Positions 34,979 through 43,509 of a DNA stretch of 64,000 nucleotides are shown here, in pieces; position 1 is the stretch's first letter; each line of letters begins with the position of its first letter. The stretch is from Narthecium ossifragum (Eukaryota; Streptophyta; Magnoliopsida; Dioscoreales; Nartheciaceae). Where the stretch lies: the NCBI GenBank assembly GCA_963920575.1, contig OY986970.1, positions 2,633,654 to 2,697,653 on the forward strand, read 5' to 3'. The notes beneath the pieces are model-generated. The model searched no databases, was not told where the DNA came from, and saw only the letters and a program-made list of their open reading frames with translations. The translations under genes were made by a program, and so were the position numbers.

Positions 34979-36002
34979 ATGGCTCACACGAGGGCCTTTG
35001 ACCCGAGGCCGTACGAGGGTGAGCCTGGTCCGATTTCTGCAGACGTACTTTGGGACCAGGATAAGCACCGCTCCACGGCGGTTTAGGATGGCCAGGTAAA
35101 TGTTAAATTTGTAGCAAATTTATTGTTATTAGCTCTTCATATTTTATTGAAAAAAGCCCCCTACTAACTTTTATGTTTTACAAACAGGATGACGATGACC
35201 TCGGCCTTAAGTGTACAGAGCACTCACTGCGTTTGCAGTCTTGGCCGATTGTGGATGAGCGTCAGATAGACTTGCTTCGACGTTCAGGGTTTTATGTTGT
35301 TAGTAGACTGTTGCCGATTCGGATTGATCGGTGTTTGATCACAGCGCTAGTGGAGCGGTGGCAATGCTACTGCAAACTGGGTCATTACACATCACCAGTA
35401 TATCACCCAATGGGAGGAGCGGCACCAGAGGGTCATTGACGATGCAGTGGACGATGGTGAGGATCCTGAGTTATACTTGCAGTGGTACTGGGGGATCACC
35501 AGGCGGTATGTCAGTAGGCCTAGATTGGAGGACAGAATGGTCCATCAGCCGAACATACACCTTTTACGAAAGATGGTAAATATATTTTTTTTTGTTCATA
35601 ATTAAATATTATATTGTGTTAATCTAATCAAATTGTCTTAACTTGCAGTATGACACCGCCGAGGACGATTACATTGTCTGCCAAGTTCGTTCTGGGGAGG
35701 AGCTCGTCGATCGTTTTGCACCGGTATTCTACTCGATGATGGAGGATTTACGGATTTGCGGCGGAGCTCCTGTTAGTTCACAGCAGTCGCAGCCGACTAC
35801 CGAGCATACTACTTTCTATGACATGCCGGTATCTCAAGATTTACCATCATCATATCCAATCATGGGCACTACAGAGGAGGATCCAATCGGACATGTTGAG
35901 CATAATATCGATATCGGTGCTATGATGGGGGGAGAGGAGGCTGGACCGTCGTTGAGGAGAAAGAAGTCGGTAACGAAGAAACAAAGAACTTGGAGATTTT
36001 GA
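34979..36002 (+). pseudogene. Plant mobile domain (PMD/MAIN-like) gene inside the MULE, broken
   Basis: Exons read as 34979-35095, 35188-35575 and 35649-36002. The N-terminal part has KHRSTAV, then a TAG where PMD proteins have Trp (V-W-D-G-Q; codon 35083-35085), then LGLKCTEHSLRLQSW, LLRRSGFY and LITALVERW. Next a frameshift occurs near 35360 (TGSLHITS continues in another frame) and most of the domain is deleted. The distal part resumes as QWEERHQRVIDD, YLQWYWGITRRYVSRP and a last exon rich in low-complexity residues ending KKQRTWRF. PMD (DUF1985-like 'aminotransferase-like') proteins include MAIN and MAIL1, and PMD genes are known to be carried by several plant TE lineages. Three separate lesions show that this copy is dead. 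Confidence 0.8.
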
Positions 36003-36439
36003 CGTTTGATTATTAACGATGTTTGACGTTTGATTTTGATTTATACAAGCACTGCGTTTAGATGTGAATGGGGTGGGTGTAATCATGTATTGGGTACAGA
36101 AATTGGGGTGGATGATTGGTCTGTGATGTTTGGTTTGTGATGTTTTATTTTCAAATTTTGTGTTTGGTTGAATGTTTGTACACAGAGCGTCAAATATAAC
36201 CAAGTGTTGGGCTAGTGTGTTCTATATTAAGACGGCTTACTAAGGCACGTCTTACTAAGGCTCCGCACTTGGTCGCGGCGCACTTGATGGTCAACGGTCA
36301 AAGACGTAACTTGGAGTTGCGTCTTCATTAATAGAGACATAACTCGAAGTTACGTTTTAATACTAACCCCACTAATAACACTAACACTAGGTTTTTTCAG
36401 CCGTTAGTTTTCAAATAAAGACGTAACTTGGAGTTACGT
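36003..36439. other. MULE 3' non-coding and subterminal region
   Basis: Contains the PMD gene 3' UTR and a second copy (about 36243-36345) of part of the right TIR: ggctccgcacttggtcgcgg, then the ggtcaacggtca block and gacgtaactt palindromes. The TIR core is thus duplicated just inside the right end. Confidence 0.75.
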
Positions 36440-36727
36440 CTCTTATGGAGACGTAACTTGGAGATACGTCTTATTACGCGTGTCTCTAGGCTCCGCACTT
36501 GGTCGCGGCGCACTTGGTGGTCAACGGTCAACGACGTAACTCGAAGTTACGTCTTTAATTGAAGACGAAACTTGAAGTTACGTCTTTGATCGCGGGAGTA
36601 AAAAATGAAAGGCCACGCTAGCGTGGCGTTGACGTGGCCAAACGAGGCATAGATTGGTAAATACTTTTTGGAGATGGTTATTTTAATAATATTTTATTAA
36701 AATAAGATTATTTTAAAAAAAATTTCA
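36440..36727 (-). repeat. Right terminal inverted repeat of the MULE
   Basis: Reverse complement of 28507-28795. Palindromes gacgtaacttggagttacgtc-type occur here and in the neighbouring subterminal duplicate, about six at this end in total. Confidence 0.92.
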
Positions 36728-36746
36728 TATATATAATAGTATACTC

Positions 36747-36972
36747 TAATATACTATTAACCTATATGGATTCATTATGCTTGCTTTTAACTTTTCATGT
36801 GTATTTTATGATGTTTATCGCATGGAAGGTGACATCAGTGTTGATTGCACGCTAAAAACAGCATTAAAGTTGTTTTTTAAATTCCGAATAAGACGTTGAT
36901 ATGAAAGGACACTAAAAAGAAGTAATGTTAGAGTGAGAGTTCGCATCCTATTGACTAATTGACATACATAGC
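36747..36972. repeat. Direct repeat, copy 1 (226 bp)
   Basis: Begins taatatactattaacctata just outside the MULE. It recurs at 37824-38052 with about 5-8% difference and small indels. Confidence 0.85.
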
Positions 36973-37823
36973 ACTATCTTTGATGATTGATGGATGCTAG
37001 ATGAACCGTTGAGAAGTTCTGCATACGCTTTAACAAGTTGGAGACCATATGGAGGTGAGTTCTTTAATTAAAATGAGATGGGTCAATGGAATAGGGAGTC
37101 TCTTCTTCCTGTGTTCCTTCACCCTGATCGATCTTGTTGAGAGTGTTCTGTTGATCCCAGTCCAGCAAGGTGGGAATCGTGTCCCTAGATGGGCTTGGAG
37201 CCCCAGATGGAAAAATCACAACCGCTTCGATCCTCACGCTATCGTTTTCTTGAGGATCTTGAGCAGCAGTCGTTGTGGATGAAGATAATTCCAGTTGGTG
37301 GAGTTTATGGCGTGTGCCGGCTGGACCACGTCTGAGGCATTTTCTATGGTGATTGGCGCATGGCAAAGTTGCAGCTAGGCAAAGGAAGCCTATGGAGATT
37401 GGGGGTTAATTGATAATAAGAACTGTGTGAGCTGTGACTTCAGAGGAGGATTCAATTGCGTATTCTGTTTGATTTTGCTTTTGCTAGGTTGGTTTGGCAG
37501 CAAGTTCTGGGTTTTTCTGTGCTGGACTTGTCCTTATATCAATTTCTGTTTCATGAGAGATCATTTATTATATAAGATCCAGTCCATCCTATCATACGGA
37601 TAGAAATGCCCGATCCGAATTAAGCCCAGATATATTAGACGATCAAGATAAAATCAGGTGCATGGTGATGGTTATCGGATGATTAGGAGAGAGATGATGA
37701 CTACTATATAATGAAACGTTCGATGAGTTATTATTTGAGTCATAAATCTATGCACTCGTGGTGACATAGGTTTGTAACCAAATAAGGAGATAGATGATAC
37801 TTGGGGTGGGTGGTTCACCTGTG
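36973..37823. other. Spacer between two 230-bp direct repeats
   Basis: A minus-strand frame (37366-37064, MPCANHHRKCLRRGP...) and an overlapping plus frame are present but match no family. The arrangement of 230-bp direct repeats around 850 bases could be a small LTR element, but neither repeat has TG...CA ends and no primer-binding site was found. Confidence 0.4.
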
Positions 37824-38052
37824 TAATATACTATTAACCTATATGGATTCATGAAATTATGCTTGCTTTCAACTTTTCATGTGTATTTTATGATCTTATC
37901 GCATGGAAGGTGACATCCGCGTTGATTGCACGCAAAAAACAGCATTAAAGGTCTTTTTTAAATTCCGATTAAGACGTTGTTGATATGAAAGGACTCTAGA
38001 AGTAAAGTTAGAGCAAGAGTTCACATCCTATTGACTGATTGACAGGCATAGC
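37824..38052. repeat. Direct repeat, copy 2 (229 bp)
   Basis: Partner of 36747-36972, with period 1077 bases. Confidence 0.85.
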
Positions 38053-38165
38053 CCAATCATCCAACCGATCAGTGATCAGCTATGCTGCACAAGCTGTAAT
38101 TTTAATCAAAAGTTTAGGACAGGAGCTGCACACGCCAGCCTGAGAGATAGATTTATATCCGGCAG

Positions 38166-38558
38166 GGTGTGCTCGGCGTGCTTGGTGACGAAGACAAGGA
38201 AAGCAAAATTCAAAGTTTGTCCAGTAAGCAACGATGGCGACAACTATCTGTACTCTTTTGAAGAGAGGGACCTGAAATCAGAACAAGGTCCCAAAATGCA
38301 GAATAGAACTTTAAAAAGCAATTGTATCAATTGCGAGTCAGCTTTAGATTCATGTAATAAAGAAGACATCCTAACTGGAATAACATGGAACAACTGGAAG
38401 CTGTTCTGAAAGAGAACAATTTCGGAAGGACCAAGAAGCATATTGTTACATTGGCAGCTTTGGTTCAAGGAGAAGTAACACGATTCCGGAGTCGGCTTGA
38501 GCGTCTCAAAGGAGTAATCACCTCATTTGCTAGATCTCGCTTGTCTCCCATGTCCTAG
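38166..38558 (+). pseudogene. Coding-like fragment with a frameshift, family unknown
   Basis: One frame reads VCSACLVTKTRKAKFKVCPV...EDILTGI, and near 38380 a shift into another frame continues NMEQLEAVLKENNFGRT, KKHIVTLAALVQGEVTRF, RSRLERLKGVITSF and a TAG at 38556. The second half has the charged, heptad-like pattern of a helix. I do not recognise the protein. It could be a decayed gene end or the last exons of an unseen gene, and a sequencing indel could also explain the shift. Confidence 0.35.
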
Positions 38559-39128
38559 TTCATAAGAGTACACAAACAGTCAGAGGCTTTGTAAAAGATA
38601 GGCTTCAAGTAATGCATATAACTCTCAGGATAGCAAGAGAACAAAAATGTACACACGAATTAAGTACTCCATGAGTTGATTTTTCAAGCAAAATGCAACA
38701 ATAGCATTTTCCCCAGTTTTTGAGTGTCAAACTTATGTGATTGCTGTATTTAAAATATGAGAATACTTGAGTTAGAATGAGCTTAATAAGATGCTCAGCT
38801 AGCAGGTAAGCAGAAAAGAGGAAATGTTTGCAATCTTCCTCATATCTATCCAGTTTTAAAGATTGTTAGAGACAAGATAAACCACTATGCAGAGTTTACA
38901 GCAAAAACAGTAGTGCCTATTCTTCAGATACAGTTGCATACACATTATTGTCATATTTTGTAACCACATACAGAACACATCATTTTCTATTCTATGTCCC
39001 TAATTGCATCTATTAGGGTATGAAAGCATGCGGATTCGAATTGAAGTGTGGAGGCAATTTGGCGAAACAAATTGTCAAGGCACTAAATTCTACACCTCAA
39101 AACAATCACATTCCTATGATAGCAGTTG
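38559..39128. other. 3' flank of the membrane-protein gene
   Basis: Nothing coding is seen on either strand; this is probably the 3' UTR of the minus-strand gene plus intergenic sequence. Confidence 0.5.
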
Positions 39129-41426
39129 TTAACTGACCTCTTTCTTCAGCAATTTATCTGGAGTAGTACAGCTTCTATCTAAAACAGCCTCAACTGCTGC
39201 TGAAGGTTCTGAAGGAGATGGAAAGACAGATGATGAAGATGCAGGATTCTTCCTAACTCTTTTTCTAATTGGAGATTGTTGCAACTGCTTAGATGCACTT
39301 TTGGTTGATTTCTGACCAACACTTGTCCCGGACGGAGTTGTTTCAGCAATTGAAAACTCTGCAAGCAATTCTACAATCGGTGGTCGAATTCGGAATTCAT
39401 TCGGCTCATCAAGTGAATGTCTCAAAGGTAAACTCTTGGCTTTTTGGAAAATGCTGTTACTTCTCATCTCCTCATTAGCAGAATTTGCCACACTGATCTC
39501 TTTGACAACTGCCATAGTCTCGGATGTAGGTGAGAATGCTGGAGATAACTTCAGATGCTCCTTCACAACAGCATTTTGTAAAATGCTGTTACTTCTCATC
39601 TCCTCATTAGCATAATTTGCGACACTGATCTCCTTCACAACTTGCATAGTCTCGGATGTAAGTGAGAATGCTGGAGATAACTTCAGGTGCTGATTTCTTA
39701 AACATTTGTACAAGCCACCTAAAACACCAAGTATTATGACTGTCAGAGACAAGAATAGCTGAAGCGACTGGTGCATACCAGTATAGCGGAACAATGAAAC
39801 ATAATCTCGATTGAATTCTATCTCTGAGAAAGAATTGTGGGATTCGTAATCTTCATTTCTTTGATCATCTGATGGTGTGCTTGAACTGAATTGCGACTGA
39901 GGAACACCAAAGGAATTGGTGAAGTCACTGACCATACTGTTCTCCTCTACTGACATTGACATTGCTTTGAAAGAACCAAGAACACCCAATTCTGCATCTT
40001 GATGCAACAATGGCTCTTGTGACTCATTTTCATCTTTCGAAACTTCTGAAAACTCACTCAAAGCCTTAGAATCTACTGCCTCTTGGCCCTTTCCTTCAAA
40101 TACATTATCACATCCGCCAAGCATGCCATCATTAAACAGCTTATCTTCATCCTTTCCAGCAACCAATTTAACCCCATTGTCTGATCCAATTTCATCTAAG
40201 CTCAACAATCCGCTGGACATATCTAAAGTCAGGGAACTACTGCCAATTCCCTCATTTCCAGTTTTCAAATCTTCAATACGAGCCTTCAAGAATCCATCTT
40301 GTGATTCCTTCCCCCCAAATCCTTCTGCCCCAATATAGTCAACTGAACCAAGCAACTCAATGTAGATATCCTCATATCCACATGTTACTTCTGTGCGATT
40401 CACGTTTAAGCATTTTTTGGACAATCCTAAAAAAGCTACCAATTTATCTCCAGACACATTGTACAAACTGCTTGTGTTTCGGGGAAGGCCGTCTCCAAGA
40501 ACATCATTTTCTTGTTCATAACTAACAGAAGTAAAATCCCTAACGGACATGTAATAGAATGCGAACAACAAGACACCAAGTAGCAGGACTACCTTCCAAG
40601 TCGTACTGGAACAAGGTGGCCTTTCCTCCTCCATTTCCTCCTCCACTTCAGAGTCCTCTGGATCAATGTGCCCGTCCTTGCTTTCTCGTTGCTCTTTCTC
40701 TTGGAAAGTTGACTGCGAAGAAGCTGAAGACTCTGTTGGGGACGCCGATCTGCTAACACTCTCGAACTGAGAGGAAACTCTCCAATCAAATCCTGATCCT
40801 TCCTCATTCTTCAACTCCCCTGCAATGCGTTGAAAAATCTCTCTACGCCTATTTGGATCATAGCGGAGGAACTCGGGCCTCGGGGATGTGTAATTCGTCA
40901 CATGATCATAAGCTATTGAATGTAAAGGATCCGAACCATATCCAACTCGATCGTGAAGCATGGTTTCAGAAGGAGCGCTGCTACGATCCAAACCCATGGT
41001 GGGTTTCATTTCTGGTGTCCGGTGGAAGGGGGTTTCGCAAGAATCCCGCGGACAAGTGGTGTTCCTCTCCACCAATATCTTCTTCGAGGCTGCAGAAATG
41101 GTAGTGGACATGAAGTTCTTGGGTTCTTTCTTCTGGTTGTTAGGCATCCCTCCCAATCCTTGGCGGTAATAACCAACGTTCTCATTTGTTTCTTCCGTCG
41201 ATTCCTTGCGAACACGAACTTTTCTTTGCAATTCTAGACACAAGAAACCAGCCATTACTCAATGCAGAGAGAAAGTTAGAAAGAAAACTTAAACTTTACA
41301 AGATAGTTAAAGAAAAAAGAGAGATTCTGCCAAGAAATTAAAGACGAAGAAGAGAGGTTAACCGGATGAGTTGGGATTGGTGATGCCCATGTGAGTCTTG
41401 GATGAGGTCTGCTTAGAGTGATTCAT
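39129..41426 (-). CDS. Uncharacterised plant membrane protein, 722 aa (2 exons)
   Basis: Exon 1 (41426-41363) encodes MNHSKQTSSKTHMGITNPNSS and joins in phase to exon 2 (41233-39129). An in-frame ATG nearer exon 2 (41255) lies in the intron, so the upstream start is preferred. The N-terminal third is polar and probably disordered; it contains TSPRPEFLRYDPNRRREIFQ, a motif I associate with plant-specific transmembrane proteins of unknown role. An acidic stretch (EVEEEMEEE) precedes a hydrophobic segment WKVVLLLGVLLFAFYYM, and a second, LQLFLSLTVIILGVLGGLY, lies about 250 residues later. The C-terminal part carries a 44-residue tandem duplication and a basic stretch SPIRKRVRKNP. Two membrane spans with an acidic loop between are inferred. 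Function cannot be stated. The last codons (GAG|GTCAGT) could also act as a donor to an unseen final exon. Confidence 0.8.
39441..39703 (-). repeat. In-frame tandem duplication, 132-bp unit (44 aa)
   Basis: The protein reads HLKLSPAFSLTSETMQVVKE... and then HLKLSPAFSPTSETMAVVKE..., both followed by ISVAN-ANEEMRSNSI. The period is 132 bases, exactly 44 codons, so the frame is kept. DNA identity is high by eye. Confidence 0.92.
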
Positions 41427-41732
41427 TGGCAAAGCTCTCAATTGTCCTCTTAACCCTTTGCAAGAAACGCTGGAGAAGTTGTGAGAGTACTATGTTGCTT
41501 TCTCTCTAGAGATGGAGGGATGGAGATGAGAGAAGATGACTGTTAGACCGTTTGGTGATTTAGACGACTGTTCAAACTTTCAAATAACTCGACCGTTGCC
41601 ACTGCTAGTTTATGCAGGGGTCCCACTACAATCCTGGTCTGCTGAAGCCTCGGGTGGAGTTTAGTTAAGTCTTAAGTAATCACGTGGCAGAAAACGGTTG
41701 GGCGAAGCATACTGTGGTCTGAACAGGCATAA
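41427..41732. other. Promoter region of the minus-strand membrane-protein gene
   Basis: Contains ctctctctagagatgg-type leader sequence close to the start codon. No other feature is seen. Confidence 0.45.
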
Positions 41733-42280
41733 GTCCTGTTTGGTACGGNNNNNNNNNNNNNNNNNNNNNNNNNNNNNNNNNNNNNNNNNNNNNNNNNNNN
41801 NNNNNNNNNNNNNNNNNNNNNNNNNNNNNNNNNNNNNNNNNNNNNNNNNNNNNNNNNNNNNNNNNNNNNNNNNNNNNNNNNNNNNNNNNNNNNNNNNNNN
41901 NNNNNNNNNNNNNNNNNNNNNNNNNNNNNNNNNNNNNNNNNNNNNNNNGAGGGGGTGGAATCATGATGTCATCAAATCAAAACCAATCAAAACCGAATTG
42001 TCATCAAATCGAAACCGATTTGCATGGATTACACCAAAAATGGAAATAAAACAACTCATAACTGCCATAAATTAAATACAGCTATATATAATGCCTCAAA
42101 TATTTAATATATATGAAGTAGGGGTAAAAGTGTCATGCAAAATACCTAACCTCCCATAACTACCTTAAAATAGTGTTAATCCATTAAAACATCTTAGGGT
42201 GGTGTACCAATGAATAAGTTTACTAGAATTGATGTAAAGACTAAATATCTATTTTTTTTAAAACCCATATCAAACAGACT
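41733..42280. mobile_element. Probable MITE containing the assembly gap
   Basis: gtcctgtttggtacgg at the left and cccatatcaaacagac at the right (42264-42279) are imperfect inverted repeats, and both resemble the ends of the element at 9118-9345. The interior is AT-rich plus 200 N. Its true length is unknown because of the gap. Confidence 0.5.
41749..41948. other. Assembly gap (200 N)
   Basis: Exactly 200 N, the round number used for gaps of unknown size. Reading frames spanning it are artefacts. Confidence 0.99.
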
Positions 42281-42284
42281 AAAG

Positions 42285-42780
42285 GGTGATTCTAAAATAC
42301 ACATCAATTTCTACCTAGTACACCCGCACTTAATTAATTCTCGAAATGCCCCTGGCCCTCTTCTCGACCTGTTGGTGGCGGCGGTTCACGGGTTGGGTGT
42401 GGTGGTGGTGGTGATGGTTGGAGGTGGCCGTGACGGCAATGGCACCGCGGAGGATGATGTGGGAGGAGATGCGCGGCGGCGACGGCGACGCGGAGGATGA
42501 TGGGGGAGAAGAAGACGGGGGCCAATAGTGGTAAGGTAGCGGCGGTGATGGGGCGTGAGGGCGGTGGTGGTGTGGTTGGGTGTTGGGGTTTTGGGGGGGG
42601 GGTTGTGGTGATGGTGGAGCGGCAGTGGTGGTGGGGTGGTGATGCTGGTATGGTGGTGGAGGTGGGATGAAATGGGAGGGATGGTTAAGTTGGGGGAAGA
42701 TGATGAGGGTTTTTTGGGAAAGAAAATTAAATGGGGGGTATTTAGTAAAAGTAGAGATGTATATAGAATCACCCCAGGCA
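42285..42780. mobile_element. TIR element with a GGT-rich interior (about 0.5 kb)
   Basis: The left end ggtgattctaaaatacacat and the right end (reverse complement ggtgattctatatacatc) form inverted repeats followed by tctac on both sides. The interior 42360-42680 is built of ggtggc/ggtgat triplets and gives long Pro/His-rich frames on the minus strand that are compositional. No target-site duplication is certain. Confidence 0.6.
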
Positions 42781-43509
42781 TAATAGCTCATAATTAGGCC
42801 AATTTCGAGAAATTTAGACACAGTGTATTTGAATCAAAGTTGATGGTTTACCTTGAATTTATCTGAAACTTACATCCATTTTAATGAGAAAATAATCCAT
42901 AATAAGAACAGTACTTACCAAATTGCCAAATTGGATAATTAATCTCCAATTAATGGCGCCAGCAAAAACCAGGGTGTGAATTCTTCATCCTACCATATAT
43001 GAGGACCAATGCTATGAATTCTCTCGAAGCTTCGAATGAGGTAATAAAAGGAGAACAAGGGTCTCGAGGCCAACCCATCCACCCAACCACGAAGCAATGC
43101 GTATAACGCCTTTCCGGGCACCGGTGGCCGTTGGCCCCATATCATCCATACCTAAGGCCATACCCGCGGAGGTTGGCAGTGGCGGCATCTTTCCCGGCAC
43201 CGGGGAACATGGCATGTTTTCCCCTTCTTTGTGGGCTAGGGGGGCGGCGCTGTCCCCCGGGAACATTGCCTCGAGTTGCGGATAGGAAGTGCAGGAGAGG
43301 GCACTAGGAGCAAGCCCTTCAAGCCGGTAAAAATGGCCCCTGGGAGGTCCAGTCGAAGCCGTGGCGGTGGCGCGGCGAGCTCGCCGGGGAGCCGGTTGAT
43401 GGGGATAAAGAACTGGGGGGAAAAAGAAGAAGAGGAAAAGGTTCGGAGAGATATTGTAATTTGTGCTTATGAATTTTTCTTTTTGGTTATCGCAAAATAA
43501 ACAATTTTG
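42781..43509. other. Intergenic; GC-rich block of unknown nature
   Basis: 43020-43420 is GC-rich with a 169-residue minus-strand frame and shorter plus frames, none with recognisable domains. A decayed gene is possible but cannot be shown. Confidence 0.35.

Larger units (their letters stand above)
29578..35001 (+). pseudogene. MURA-type MULE transposase, interrupted by a solo LTR
   Basis: Exon 1 (29578-30005) encodes an N-terminal PB1-like region typical of plant MULE transposases (opens MDGNVEFKGNAGDIEYIGG). Exon 2 begins at 30102 and reads without a stop to 32036, where the LTR enters; after the LTR the same frame resumes at 34629 and continues to a donor at 34866. The MULE catalytic domain has Asp in SIDGTHLYGK (codon 31138-31140), Asp in ISDRHRAI (31327-31329) and the Glu of TNWSESLN (31633-31635), plus CMRHFADNF. 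A SWIM finger (SCGQFQ...PCPHVLAVC) precedes the break. The C-terminal zinc knuckle CX2CX4HX4C (CSRCNQSGHNRATC) follows it. A short last exon would end at 35001. Apart from the insertion I see no lesion, which argues for a fairly recent inactivation. Confidence 0.88.
28507..36727 (+). mobile_element. Mutator-like element (MULE), 8.2 kb, with MURA-type transposase and PMD gene
   Basis: The element is bounded by inverted repeats of about 290 bases that match closely from the outer gaaattttttt/aaaaaaatttc ends through tatgcctcgtttggccacgt to the palindromic blocks. A 9-base duplication tatatataa is readable at 28498-28506 and 36728-36736, the size expected for MULEs, but the target is simple AT sequence so its exact edges may be off by one. 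Inside are a transposase frame and a second frame with a plant mobile domain, both on the plus strand. A 2.59-kb solo LTR lies within the transposase. Without that LTR the element would be about 5.6 kb. Both genes are broken, so this copy is not autonomous. Confidence 0.92.

Noticed and set aside
36973..37823. TRIM retrotransposon call for the region between the 230-bp repeats
   Set aside because: No TG...CA termini, primer-binding site or polypurine tract could be found.
41680..42075. Frames running through the N gap
   Set aside because: N codons cannot end a frame, so these are artefacts.
42330..42821. 163-residue Pro/His-rich minus-strand protein
   Set aside because: Compositional product of the triplet repeat inside a TIR element; no signal peptide or known motif.
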